Positions 50,310 to 59,521 of a stretch of DNA of 64,000 nucleotides are shown here, one piece after another. Position 1 is the stretch's first letter, and every line of letters begins with the position of its first letter. The DNA is taken from positions 1 through 64,000 of the forward strand of contig CAMUYQ010000010.1 of the NCBI GenBank assembly GCA_947165025.1. Reading direction: 5' to 3'. Below the pieces are notes generated by a model. It made no database searches. It was not told where the DNA came from and saw only the letters and a program-made list of their open reading frames with translations. The translations under genes and the position numbers were made by a program. The DNA comes from an uncultured Lachnospiraceae bacterium. GTDB taxonomy: Bacteria; Bacillota; Clostridia; Lachnospirales; Lachnospiraceae.

Positions 50310-52007
50310 TTATTTCTGATCCGGCAGTTTGAAACTGCTCTTTAATGAAACTACTCTGTTAAACACGGGTGCACCTTCCACCGAATCCTTGTAATCGACG
50401 CAGAAGAATCCGTTTCGCACAAACTGGAAAGATTCGTATGCTTTTGCATCCTTAAGCGAAGGCTCGAGCATACAGCCTTCAACGACCTTCAGTGAATCGG
50501 GATTGAGGTTGAGGCTTCCGTCCTCATTATACACTCCCTTTTCTTCGTCGATAAGGTTTTCGTACAGTCTTACCGTAGCAGGGAATGCGGTTGCTGCATT
50601 TACCCAGTGGATCGTACCCTTAACCTTACGGCCCACTTCCCTTCCGTCCTGACGCGTCTCAGGATCGTATGTGCAGTGGACACATGTAACATTTCCTTCG
50701 CTGTCTGTCTCATACGAAGTACACTTTACGAAATACGCGTTCATGAGGCGTACCTCATTGTCCGGGAAAAGCCTGAAATATTTCTTAACCGGCTCCGCCA
50801 TAAAATCATCCCGTTCAATATACAGTTCCCTTGAGAAAGGAACCTTTCTCGAACCGAGAGATTCGTTCTCGAGATTATTCGGGATCTCGAAATATTCCGT
50901 CTCACCTTCAGGGTAATTGTCTATAACAAGCTTTACCGGATCAAGGATAGCCATCACTCTCGGACGTGAGAGCTTAAGATCTTCCCTGATGCAGTACTCC
51001 AGCATCGCATAGTCCGCAGAAGACTGGCTCTTTGACACACCGCACAGATCCACGAATTTTCTTATCGATTCCGGTGTAAAGCCGCGGCGTCTCAGAGCAG
51101 CTATGCTGACAAGTCTCGGATCATCCCATCCGTCAACTATGCCGTCTTCAACAAGCTTCTTGATGTATCTCTTTCCGGTAACGACATTTGTCAGATACAT
51201 CTTTGCAAACTCGATCTGTCTGGGCGGATGCGGATACTCAAGTTCTCTTACGACCCAGTCGTAAAGAGGTCTGTGATCTTCAAATTCAAGCGTACAGCAT
51301 GAATGTGTAACGCCTTCTATCGCATCCTCGATCGGATGCGCAAAATCATACATCGGGTATATGCACCATTTGTCACCGGTGTTGTGATGCGACATATGAG
51401 CCACCCTGTATATGACCGGATCTCTCATGTTGATGTTGGGACTCGCCATGTCTATCTTTGCGCGAAGAACCTTTTCACCGTCAGCATACATTCCGTTCTT
51501 CATGTTCTCGAACAGTTCAAGGTTTTCCTCAACGCTCCTGTTCCTGTACGGTGAGTCTTTACCGGGTGTGTCAAACGTTCCGCGGTATTCTTTGATCTCA
51601 TCGGCAGACAGGTCACACACGAATGCCTTGCCCTTTTTGATAAGCTTTACAGCGGCCTCGTACATGCTCTCAAAATAATCCGATGCGAAGAACAGTCTGT
51701 CCTCCCAGTTTGCACCGAGCCACTTTACATCCTCTTTTATCGATTCGACAAACTCGATCTTTTCCTTTGTCGGATTGGTATCGTCAAATCTCAGATTGAA
51801 CTTACCGCCGTATTCCTTTGCAAGTCCGTAGTTGAGAAGTATGGCCTTGGCATGTCCTATATGCAGATATCCGTTCGGCTCAGGCGGAAAACGTGTATGA
51901 ACAGTCTCGTAGTTTCCTTCCTCGAGATCCTTGTCTATCATCACCTCGATAAAGTTTCTCGAGACGGTTTCCTCATTTTCGATTGTTTCTGTCTGTATGT
52001 CGCTCAT
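50310..52007 (-). CDS. glnS: Glutaminyl-tRNA synthetase
   Basis: A class I tRNA synthetase of 565 aa, normal length. The HIGH motif is [12 protein letters not shown], preceded by RFPPE, then [12 protein letters not shown], and the tRNA-contacting [14 protein letters not shown], followed by a two-barrel anticodon-binding region. No GlnRS-specific extra domain is present. Having GlnRS does not exclude a GatCAB route for Asn. It follows the 456-aa unknown gene by 15 bp. Confidence 0.95.
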   Translation of the reverse strand: MSDIQTETIENEETVSRNFIEVMIDKDLEEGNYETVHTRFPPEPNGYLHIGHAKAILLNYGLAKEYGGKFNLRFDDTNPTKEKIEFVESIKEDVKWLGANWEDRLFFASDYFESMYEAAVKLIKKGKAFVCDLSADEIKEYRGTFDTPGKDSPYRNRSVEENLELFENMKNGMYADGEKVLRAKIDMASPNINMRDPVIYRVAHMSHHNTGDKWCIYPMYDFAHPIEDAIEGVTHSCCTLEFEDHRPLYDWVVRELEYPHPPRQIEFAKMYLTNVVTGKRYIKKLVEDGIVDGWDDPRLVSIAALRRRGFTPESIRKFVDLCGVSKSQSSADYAMLEYCIREDLKLSRPRVMAILDPVKLVIDNYPEGETEYFEIPNNLENESLGSRKVPFSRELYIERDDFMAEPVKKYFRLFPDNEVRLMNAYFVKCTSYETDSEGNVTCVHCTYDPETRQDGREVGRKVKGTIHWVNAATAFPATVRLYENLIDEEKGVYNEDGSLNLNPDSLKVVEGCMLEPSLKDAKAYESFQFVRNGFFCVDYKDSVEGAPVFNRVVSLKSSFKLPDQK

Positions 52008-52022
52008 ATTACTATTCCTTTA

Positions 52023-53393
52023 TCATGATGTCAGGAAATTCCTGTGTGTTACAAGCTCGTCCGGCAGGGCATTGCCGGCCTTTTCAACACGGCCGCATGC
52101 TATGTCAAACAGATGAAGATCATGTGCGATCTTGTGGTTGTAACGTTCTATCAGCTGCGTATACTGCGGGTTGGTAGCAATAGCACCCTCGCGTATGACT
52201 TTCGAGAACGGGCAGTAGTTGAACAGGATAAAACGAACGACCTTGTTGTGCCTAAGAGCTCCCGAACTCTCAAACTGGATGTATGTCGCATAGTCCGCAA
52301 CAAACATTTCCTTGTAGCTGTTACGATGCTTCAGCATCGCGGCCTTGATACGCTCTTTGGCCTCCTGGGAAAGGTCGTGATTCTTCTTGTATGTATCAAT
52401 ATAATCGACGTAATCACTCGTCAGACTTCTCTCTGACAGATCGTTCCATCTCGCACCCTGGATCCTCTTGCAAAGTTCCCATCTGAACTCCGCGCATATG
52501 TTGATGAACACTTTCGAGAGTTCCTCTTCCTGTGCGATCGGAAGAATGAACCTTCCGGGTGTCGTACGCTTTGCGCCTGTGATCTCCTGCCACATGGCAG
52601 CTCTCGTTCCGACAACAGGCATCAGGATGATGTCAGGAAGTACCTCGACCTGGATGAACGCCTTGTCAAGGCCAAGTTCCGGTGCCGTGAACACCGTCTG
52701 TCTGAAGAACAGCGAATAATCAATGGCCTTTACAACGTTAAGAGTCTTGTTGACTGCCTCGAAACTGACAAGCGATTTATCGAGCGGCTTCGTCAGCGTC
52801 TGCTCAGAGAAGAACGGAACAAATGTCGTGATCCTCGCACTCATCATACGGTTGGCACTTTTGAACATGTTGTCTATCTCAAACGTTACCCTTGCCTTGC
52901 CGTCCTGAAGCGCTTCCTTCTCCTGCTGCTCGGTGATCGAGCCTTCTTTTCTCTGCTTTCTGAGAGTCGTGATGTAATCGGTGGAAAAATCATTGACCGA
53001 CGGATCCTTCTTGCAGCTGTAAACAAGTCTCAGCCACTGGTAAAATGTGAACACGCGCATCTCAGGGTCAAACCCTATATTCGTGGATGCTTCATAGAGC
53101 ATCTGCGTGTTCTCTTTTCCCGCAAGCTTCTCGTCGATATATCCGAAATAGAAGAACATCATCAGTTCATCCGGGATGTTCGTATCCTGCAATGACTTGA
53201 AAAATGCAAACTTGTAAATGTCGTAATAATATGAGGTGAGCTCCTTACGCAGTCTTCTTGTCGCATCATCGGACGCTCCCTGATCGGACATCGCCGCAAA
53301 AGTGTTTATCTTCTGACATATCTTCGCTTTGTCGGCATCTCCGAGCCCCGCATATGTCAGTATGTTCATACAAGAATTAGAAAAATCAGGCAT
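52023..53393 (-). CDS. Unknown 456-aa cytoplasmic protein
   Basis: No family recognised. No signal peptide or membrane segment. The sequence is soluble and mostly helical, rich in aromatic residues and Lys/Arg, with repeated patterns such as YYYDIYKFAFFKSL, FYFGYIDEKL, FTFYQWLRLVYS, and a mixed central part (IQVEVLPDIILMPVVGTRAAM). It has a good promoter and a GGGGG ribosome site, and sits upstream of glnS with 15 bp between. It may be a lineage-restricted protein of anaerobic Firmicutes, but that is a guess. Confidence 0.7.
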   Translation of the reverse strand: MPDFSNSCMNILTYAGLGDADKAKICQKINTFAAMSDQGASDDATRRLRKELTSYYYDIYKFAFFKSLQDTNIPDELMMFFYFGYIDEKLAGKENTQMLYEASTNIGFDPEMRVFTFYQWLRLVYSCKKDPSVNDFSTDYITTLRKQRKEGSITEQQEKEALQDGKARVTFEIDNMFKSANRMMSARITTFVPFFSEQTLTKPLDKSLVSFEAVNKTLNVVKAIDYSLFFRQTVFTAPELGLDKAFIQVEVLPDIILMPVVGTRAAMWQEITGAKRTTPGRFILPIAQEEELSKVFINICAEFRWELCKRIQGARWNDLSERSLTSDYVDYIDTYKKNHDLSQEAKERIKAAMLKHRNSYKEMFVADYATYIQFESSGALRHNKVVRFILFNYCPFSKVIREGAIATNPQYTQLIERYNHKIAHDLHLFDIACGRVEKAGNALPDELVTHRNFLTS

Positions 53394-53430
53394 CTGCCAT
53401 CCCCCGTTTTGGTCGCAAAATCACCAATAC

Positions 53431-53459
53431 ATTATAATGTAAAAGGGCGTTAATTACAA
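53431..53459 (-). promoter_or_regulatory. Promoter of the 456-aa gene
   Basis: TTGTAA (53459-53454), 17 bp, TATAAT (53436-53431) on the minus strand. The -10 is at the centre of a 14-bp palindrome TACATTATAATGTA. Confidence 0.6.
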
Positions 53460-53465
53460 CAAAAA

Positions 53466-54899
53466 TCATCCGCCGCATTTACCGCAGGAACTGCAGTCAC
53501 CCTGCCTGTCCCAGCAGTATGTACAGAGTTTGGATTTGTCTATGCCGACTGACTTGACCATGTCGTCAAGGCGGTGGAAACGAAGGGATGTAAAGCCAAG
53601 CTGCTTTCTGATCTCTTCGAGCATCTCTTTGTAATTCGTGCTGTCCGGATCGGCGTAATCGGCAAGCACCTTCTCCGGAACATCCTCACCTTCTCTTTCT
53701 CTTATCACACGTCTCGTGATAAGGTCATATTCGGAGTTGGATCTTGAGAAGTTCAGGAACTTACATCCGTACAGAAGAGGCGGACACGCGGGACGGACAT
53801 GAACTTCCTTGGCACCGCTCGAGTACAGGAATTCCGTAGTCTCACGAAGCTGTGTTCCGCGAACTATCGAGTCATCAATAAGGATCATTGATTTTCCCCT
53901 GATAAGAGTATCAACGGGAATGAGCTTCATATGTGCTATAAGGTTACGCATGCTCTGATCGGTCGGCATGAACGATCTCGGCCATGTTGGTGTGTACTTG
54001 ATGAACGGTCTTGCAAACGGGATGCCTGATTTGTTGGCATATCCTATCGCATGCGCGATACCGGAATCGGGAACGCCCGCAACGATATCGGGATGAACGT
54101 CGTCACGTCCCGCGAGCATGGCACCGCAGCTGTACCTCATATCCTCAACGTTCACTCCCTCGTATGTTGAGTTCGGATATCCGTAATATATCCACAGGAA
54201 CGTACATATCTTCATAACATCCTTCGCGGGACTGACCGTCTCGTATCCGTCCGGAGTTATGTAAACTATTTCTGCAGGCCCGAGTTCTTTCTCATCGCTG
54301 TATCCGAGATTTATATATGCAAAGCTTTCAAACGAAACGCAGTAGCTGTCTTCCTTCTTACCGATCATGACAGGGGTTCTTCCGTACAGATCCCTTGCGG
54401 CATATATTCCCTCGGGTGTCATTATCATGAGTGTCAGGGATCCGCGTACTCTTTCCTGAACGTACTTTATTCCCTCAACAAACGAATCCTTCTGATTGAC
54501 AAGTCCCGCTGCCAGTTCCGTAGGATTGATGTTACTGCCGCTCATCGCAAGAAACTGGGAATTGCCTTCCAGCACTTCATCAACAAGCTCGTCAAGATTG
54601 TCTATGCGTCCGACCGTCGTGATGGCATAAGTTCCAAGATGAGACCTGATGAGAAGCGGCTGGGGTTCATAATCGGATATGCAGCCGATACCGAGATTAC
54701 CTTTGAGTTCGGTAACATCCCTGTCAAACTTCGTCCTGAACGGTGAGTTCGTGATGTTATGGATCGCACGGTCAAATCCGTTCTCGCCGTACACGGTCAT
54801 GCCGGCACGTCTTGTTCCGAGATGCGAATGATAATCGGTTCCGAAGAACAGATCCCAGACACAGTCTTTTTTTGATGCTACTCCGAAAAATCCACCCAT
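53466..54899 (-). CDS. PurF-like amidophosphoribosyltransferase lacking the glutaminase Cys
   Basis: The C-terminal phosphoribosyltransferase half is intact, with the PRPP loop MILIDDSIVRGTQLRET and the spacing of PurF. The N-terminal glutaminase-like half starts MGGFFGVAS, not MCGI/VFG, so the catalytic Cys is replaced by Gly. The HNGNL-type glutamine pocket reads TTVGRIDN. The end, CTYCWDRQGDCSSCGKCGG, is a Cys cluster that could bind metal. It is therefore probably not a normal glutamine-dependent PurF: it may use ammonia or do something else. AAGGAG precedes the ATG. Confidence 0.8.
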   Translation of the reverse strand: MGGFFGVASKKDCVWDLFFGTDYHSHLGTRRAGMTVYGENGFDRAIHNITNSPFRTKFDRDVTELKGNLGIGCISDYEPQPLLIRSHLGTYAITTVGRIDNLDELVDEVLEGNSQFLAMSGSNINPTELAAGLVNQKDSFVEGIKYVQERVRGSLTLMIMTPEGIYAARDLYGRTPVMIGKKEDSYCVSFESFAYINLGYSDEKELGPAEIVYITPDGYETVSPAKDVMKICTFLWIYYGYPNSTYEGVNVEDMRYSCGAMLAGRDDVHPDIVAGVPDSGIAHAIGYANKSGIPFARPFIKYTPTWPRSFMPTDQSMRNLIAHMKLIPVDTLIRGKSMILIDDSIVRGTQLRETTEFLYSSGAKEVHVRPACPPLLYGCKFLNFSRSNSEYDLITRRVIREREGEDVPEKVLADYADPDSTNYKEMLEEIRKQLGFTSLRFHRLDDMVKSVGIDKSKLCTYCWDRQGDCSSCGKCGG

Positions 54900-54932
54900 G
54901 TTTTTGCTCCTTCTTATTTTTTATTTGTATCA

Positions 54933-55074
54933 GCACCGCAGAAGTATTTACCGTTTGTGAGAAAAGCTTTGGAGGACGTTGTTACTTGACGAGGTTTTTT
55001 CGAGTCTAGTAACGTGACGTCCGGAAAGGAGCGAAAGCGCCTTTTCGAGCAAATGTGTAAATGCTTCAAGGTGC
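54933..55074 (+). repeat. Structured intergenic element, copy C (142 bp, inverted relative to A and B)
   Basis: The plus strand corresponds to the minus strand of A, B and D. The arm stem is GCACC/GGTGC, GAAG/CTTC, ATTTAC/GTAAAT and TTG/CAA, again a different sequence from the other copies. The second hairpin pairs GGACGT/ACGTCC, GTTACT/AGTAAC, GAC/GTC around the same loop GAGGTTTTTTCGA. The third hairpin carries GC-GAAA-GC. It lies between the GT-C gene and the PurF-like gene; the stop codon of the GT-C gene is inside its right arm. Confidence 0.82.
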
Positions 55075-56553
55075 AAAAACTCCAACCATAATATATACAA
55101 CAGCAGCTGCAGCCGCGAAGGCAACCGATGTGCCCATCACGACGATCCGCGTTTTGTTCTTTCCGGTAAGCGACAGCCTGTCATACCAAAGCCCGAGAAA
55201 TACGGCGAGCATCGATACGGATGCGGCCGCATAACGGTAGTCCATCGCGGAAAGGTTGGCGCCTTTAAGCGCAAACCATATATATCCGGCAACAAATGTC
55301 AGGACCGAAACACCGAGCAGTATCTTGATCCCGTTATCGGGTCCAGCTTCTTTTGAAAAGCATGTTCGTATCAAAGCCGCAAATGACAGGACAATAATGA
55401 TGACGCAGAGCGCCAGGAGTATCCATGCGGCTATCGTAAGGACAGGCGAGATGTTCTCAAATGCGCCCTCACCGAAAAGCGATGATTTTATCGTAGCAAG
55501 AATGAGGTTATATTCATTATACTGATACCCGTTTGACTTCATGTACAGAAACGGTGATGCGGTCCTGACATCAAACAGTCTGTACAGCATACTGATACCG
55601 CCCACGTCTTCGCCGACTGCAGGAATATATCCGACAGGCATGTCAAACATGAGCTTGTTCCTTACCGGCCACCATAGTCCGAGCGGGAATACGATCAGTG
55701 CAAACGGAATAAGTTCGAGAATATATGATATCACCTTAGGCTTTTCCTTCAGGCCGTTCGTATCCTTTACCATCTTATAGATCATCATCGCGCCTATACC
55801 CGGTGCGACAAGTGCGGACGAAAGCTTTGCCATCATCGCAGATCCGATCGCAGCGGCAAGCATGATGATCTTTCCGGTTGTCGGATACATGTACCAAAGT
55901 ATCGCAAAATAAACAGCCATCACCGTAAGCAGCACCGACAGCGCGTCATTGTTAAGGCTTCCCGACATAAGAATACAGACAGGATGAAACGAAGTAAGAA
56001 GCATCGTCACAAGCACCGCTTCCTTTCGCATGTTCAGCTCTCTTGTGATCAGGTAAACGAAGATCATGAGCGCACACATATAAAACAGCGGAAGGATCTG
56101 GACGTTCTTGCGCATATGATTTTCGGCAACGCCGAGGCGTATGTTGATCCACATCCAGCACGCACTGATGATATGATGAAGCGGCGGCTGGAAGAAAGCC
56201 CACACTTCTCTCGGGTCAAAATCCGGCAGCGCCTTGTGAGACAGGATATACTCCATATATGCGGCGTGTCCTTCGGTCGCACCGAAGTCGATAAAATCAT
56301 GTTGCCTGCACCACACGGGAGTGTAAAGCACGTATGCAAGTTTTAAGAACATGCCGGATATGACCGTATAAAATACCGGTGTTGACGGAAGGTTTTTTCT
56401 GAATGCGATAAGTATGATCACAGTCGTGATCACAAGAAATGCAAATGAATATGATCTTATGCTTTCGACGGTAAGATCAAAACAGAATGCGAGAAACAGT
56501 GCCATACATATGAGCGCTATGAAAGGTTTAATAACACTGTTATTTTTCATCAA
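55066..56553 (-). CDS. GT-C family glycosyltransferase (PMT/ArnT-like)
   Basis: A 495-aa integral membrane protein with about 11-12 helices. The first extracytoplasmic loop has the acidic motif and FFQPPLHHIISACW typical of PMT_2/ArnT-type (GT39/GT83-like) enzymes, which use lipid-linked sugars. Acceptor unknown. Its last codons (GVFAP and TGA) are read from the end of structured element C, which suggests that the insertion set the present C-terminus. It is the last gene of a four-gene operon (DUF342, 49-aa protein, TPR protein, this one); a protein or wall-polymer glycosylation role is possible. Confidence 0.82.
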   Translation of the reverse strand: MMKNNSVIKPFIALICMALFLAFCFDLTVESIRSYSFAFLVITTVIILIAFRKNLPSTPVFYTVISGMFLKLAYVLYTPVWCRQHDFIDFGATEGHAAYMEYILSHKALPDFDPREVWAFFQPPLHHIISACWMWINIRLGVAENHMRKNVQILPLFYMCALMIFVYLITRELNMRKEAVLVTMLLTSFHPVCILMSGSLNNDALSVLLTVMAVYFAILWYMYPTTGKIIMLAAAIGSAMMAKLSSALVAPGIGAMMIYKMVKDTNGLKEKPKVISYILELIPFALIVFPLGLWWPVRNKLMFDMPVGYIPAVGEDVGGISMLYRLFDVRTASPFLYMKSNGYQYNEYNLILATIKSSLFGEGAFENISPVLTIAAWILLALCVIIIVLSFAALIRTCFSKEAGPDNGIKILLGVSVLTFVAGYIWFALKGANLSAMDYRYAAASVSMLAVFLGLWYDRLSLTGKNKTRIVVMGTSVAFAAAAAVVYIMVGVFAP

Positions 56554-56570
56554 AGTCTCCTGTTTCTGAT

Positions 56571-57974
56571 CTACCTGTTTGACAGATACTCGGACGCATC
56601 CATCGCGTTCTGGGTTCCCGCAAACTCATCGATGACCTTTCTGTATGTCTCGACTGCCTTGTCTGTATCGCCGGATTCGCGATACGCATACGCAAGGTCC
56701 ATCAGATAATCCGAATTGTCGGGAGCAAGTGCGCATGCTTTTGTATAATACTCGATCGCGTTTTTGTAATCTTTTGTCTTGAGTGCTTCCTTCGCGGAAT
56801 CAAGATAATCCTTCAGCGCATCTCCGGCCGCAGTCTCTTTCATCTTCGCATAAAGTGTCCTGAACGATTCGGACGCATCTGACAGATAATCGGGTGCGAT
56901 GCTGTCGAGCTCTTCCATAACCGAATCGGACTGCGCAGGATCCTCAAGGTATGTCGTTACCGCGCGGAGAAGTCTGTCGTTATCCGTTGCGGCACCGTTC
57001 GTACCGGTAAGCTCTTCTATCTGCCGCGTCAGCTCGGCATTTTGTGATTCAAGCGTTTCCGCCTGTTTGATCGATTCCTGATGCGACGCCTTCTCACCTG
57101 CAAGCTCTTCACTTACCGCGACGAACTTCTCGTCGTTTTCCTTTGTCGCCATTGTGATCTTCTGCGGAAGTATGAGGTACCAGCTTATCGCGATACCAAT
57201 GACAAGACCGATCGCGATGTTGATGATCGACGAAAAACCTCTCTTCTCTTTCGTGCCTACAGGCTGGATTATCGTATCGTTTCCGTTCTGGTATGTAATG
57301 ATGTCCTGTGCAAGCAGCTGCGGGGCGCCGTCCTTTGTCTCGCCGTTTTCCGCCTGCTGCGTGATAAGGTTGTTGATCTCTTTGAGATACCGCTGTGTCG
57401 TAATATCGTTACGGTCGATCCTTATCGCGCGAAGAAGTGTTCGTCTTGCTTTCTCGTAGTCCTTGATCTCGATGTATAAAAGTGCGAGAAGCTGGTATCC
57501 GATGATCAGGTTCTCGTTGATCGAGAGTACTTTTTTGAGCTGAACGATCGCAAGGTCCTGGCTGTTCTGATAACAGAAGTTCAGTGCCTGGTTATACTTC
57601 TTGATAGTCTGGTTGAGAGTATCAAGTCTTGCCGGATTGCTCTGAAGAAAATTGATATACTCGTCGGCGATGTTCTTCTTGCTCTCGTAATTCTTGCTTA
57701 TTATCCACTCAGAAAGAGCCGGAACCACCTCACCTCTTTCGAAGTAACACAGTCCCAGCAGGTTTCTCGCATCAATATTTCTCTTGTTGTATTTAAGGCT
57801 TCTGTTAAGGGAGATGATCGCTCCCGAAATATCACGCACGTTTGCCTTTTGAAGACCGTCATTGTAATACCGGTTCGACGTACTGATAATACGCCGGTAT
57901 ACCCTGACATCGGCTCCGCACGCTGCGCAGAAATCCTCACGGCCTAAACGGTTCCCGCATGCATAGCATTTCAT
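56571..57974 (-). CDS. Zinc-ribbon, TPR and transmembrane protein
   Basis: A 467-aa protein. It starts with a zinc ribbon MKCYACGNRL...CAACGAD, then TPR-like helices (about 30-210; AIISLNRSLKYNKRNIDARN, AIVQLKKVLSINENLIIGYQ), one membrane helix (about 245-265), a coiled coil (about 280-325), and extracytoplasmic TPRs (about 375-465; AIEYYTKACALAPDNSDYL). So helical repeats lie on both sides of the membrane. The start ATG overlaps the stop of the 49-aa gene (ATGA). It may link a cytoplasmic partner to something outside; function unknown. Confidence 0.75.
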   Translation of the reverse strand: MKCYACGNRLGREDFCAACGADVRVYRRIISTSNRYYNDGLQKANVRDISGAIISLNRSLKYNKRNIDARNLLGLCYFERGEVVPALSEWIISKNYESKKNIADEYINFLQSNPARLDTLNQTIKKYNQALNFCYQNSQDLAIVQLKKVLSINENLIIGYQLLALLYIEIKDYEKARRTLLRAIRIDRNDITTQRYLKEINNLITQQAENGETKDGAPQLLAQDIITYQNGNDTIIQPVGTKEKRGFSSIINIAIGLVIGIAISWYLILPQKITMATKENDEKFVAVSEELAGEKASHQESIKQAETLESQNAELTRQIEELTGTNGAATDNDRLLRAVTTYLEDPAQSDSVMEELDSIAPDYLSDASESFRTLYAKMKETAAGDALKDYLDSAKEALKTKDYKNAIEYYTKACALAPDNSDYLMDLAYAYRESGDTDKAVETYRKVIDEFAGTQNAMDASEYLSNR

Positions 57975-58120
57975 AATTCTTTGTTCTCTTTTTCCCTTCG
58001 GAGCATCTCGATCATGATATCCGTCATGTCGGTAAGCTCATGTTCCCTGACCGCACTTTCGACCTCTTCGATCTCCATGCTCTCATGAAACTTTTTTAAC
58101 TCTTCTTCAAAATTGATCAT
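57971..58120 (-). CDS. Small 49-aa acidic helical protein
   Basis: A short gene between DUF342 and the TPR gene. It has GAGG about 10 nt before the ATG, and it overlaps both neighbours with ATGA junctions (58117-58120 and 57971-57974), a strong sign of real coupled translation. The product begins MINFEEELKKFHESMEIEEV and ends in MLRREKENKEL; it is all charged and amphipathic, likely a helix or coiled coil. No family recognised. Confidence 0.72.
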   Translation of the reverse strand: MINFEEELKKFHESMEIEEVESAVREHELTDMTDIMIEMLRREKENKEL

Positions 58121-59502
58121 AGCGTTTTAACCTCTATCTCGCTCGATCCTTCCGGCCTGTAGAACCGGACATGGTTCATCGCATTTTTGATGACAAGTTC
58201 CTTGTTGTCTATCATTACCGTGACGCCGGGATTGACTGTATCTTCAACGGATATCGCTGCTTCCGTTCCGACGTTCATCGTGTCTTCTATCTCCTTGAGC
58301 TCGTGCTCAACATGCTCCAGCAGTCGCTGGTCTCTTTTCAGTCTTCTCGTGAGCTGGCTGATCTTCGCATCCTTGACTTCTTTAGGATCGTTTGACAGAC
58401 GTACATCCCTTATCTGTTCGATCTCAAACTTCGTCTTGCGGATACTCTCTTTTGCACTTTCCGCTTTGCTCGCAAGAAGGTGATGACGCTTGTCGTACTC
58501 ATCGCTTATTCCCGATGCGACAACAGTCTTGATCTCCGCACGGTTTCCCGCATGCGCGGTATACATCTCACCCACACAGTAATTGATGCCTCCGATTATG
58601 GCGCCGCGTTTACCTTTGACACTGACTGATTTGCCTGCCGAAATAGTTGAGTTCAGGATTATGTTTGCCTCAACATTTCCTTTCGCCTTGACATCGGTGA
58701 ACTCTATGAACTGGGCATATATGTTACCGCCCGAAACAAGCTTAGCCTTACCGCCGCCCTGCATGCCCTTCTTGAGCACGATATCGCCCTCTGCGATTAT
58801 CGTTGCGGCCTCGACCGACCCGTCAACCGTAACCGACTTGGTCGCCCTGATAAACGTTCCGGTGCGCACGTTTCCGTGAACGACCACGTCACCGCGAAAA
58901 TCAATCCTGCCGATAACAAGATCAAGATCCTTACGCAGTTCGTAAAGATCACGTACATGGAGCTTGAAGTTGTCGTACTCGACTCTGCCTTCCATGTTGG
59001 CGGTATATGTGTTTCCGTCAAACGAAACATCAAATCCGGACCCTTTGATGGCAGGAAGTTCCTTGGCTGGTTTGCACCTTATCTCACGATTTTTGACGTC
59101 AAGTCCCGAACTGCCTGGAACAGCCGGATGATATATCGCAAGAACATCACCGGGACTAACGCTCTGGATGACGCTCATGCTCTGATAGTCGACCGATCCG
59201 TCGGATCTGATAGTCGGATGCTTTATCTCTCCCGTTGAGAACAGGAACTCATAGTGCCCGGGCTGCGTCTCTATGAGCGGCTTACCCTTTGCAACAACGA
59301 TATCCTTAAGATATATACGTTCCTTGATGAGCCTCTCGATCTCGGAATAGATGTACCCGCTCGTTACCCCGTTGCCGCGCAGAAACATCGCCACATCCTC
59401 GGAGGTTATGAATTCTCCCTCCTGCGGCTGTGTGACGAAAACGGTTGCGCTCATCGAGTCGTCCGATATATGGCATCTCCATCCTTCGGTCTTAACGGGC
59501 AT
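58117..59502 (-). CDS. DUF342/FapA family polymer-forming protein
   Basis: A 461-aa protein of the FapA/DUF342 family. The N-terminal domain (about 20-170) shows PGDVLAIYHPAVPGSSG in the FAPA signature. A beta-helix part (about 190-330; VVVHGNVRTGTFIRATKSVT, KGKRGAIIGGINYCVGEMYT) resembles the polymer-forming fold, followed by a coiled coil (about 340-405). In other bacteria the family is linked to flagellar or pilus assembly and cell polarity (as in Vibrio FapA), but the biochemical role is unclear. It is the first gene of the four-gene operon. Confidence 0.87.
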   Translation of the reverse strand: MPVKTEGWRCHISDDSMSATVFVTQPQEGEFITSEDVAMFLRGNGVTSGYIYSEIERLIKERIYLKDIVVAKGKPLIETQPGHYEFLFSTGEIKHPTIRSDGSVDYQSMSVIQSVSPGDVLAIYHPAVPGSSGLDVKNREIRCKPAKELPAIKGSGFDVSFDGNTYTANMEGRVEYDNFKLHVRDLYELRKDLDLVIGRIDFRGDVVVHGNVRTGTFIRATKSVTVDGSVEAATIIAEGDIVLKKGMQGGGKAKLVSGGNIYAQFIEFTDVKAKGNVEANIILNSTISAGKSVSVKGKRGAIIGGINYCVGEMYTAHAGNRAEIKTVVASGISDEYDKRHHLLASKAESAKESIRKTKFEIEQIRDVRLSNDPKEVKDAKISQLTRRLKRDQRLLEHVEHELKEIEDTMNVGTEAAISVEDTVNPGVTVMIDNKELVIKNAMNHVRFYRPEGSSEIEVKTL

Positions 59503-59521
59503 CTTCTACCTGCTTTCGTTA

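Noticed and set aside
53466-54899. Wrong start hiding a normal MCGI N-terminus in the PurF-like gene
   Set aside because: AAGGAG lies at the correct distance from this ATG, and the upstream sequence is AT-rich then element C, with no in-frame Cys-Gly start.
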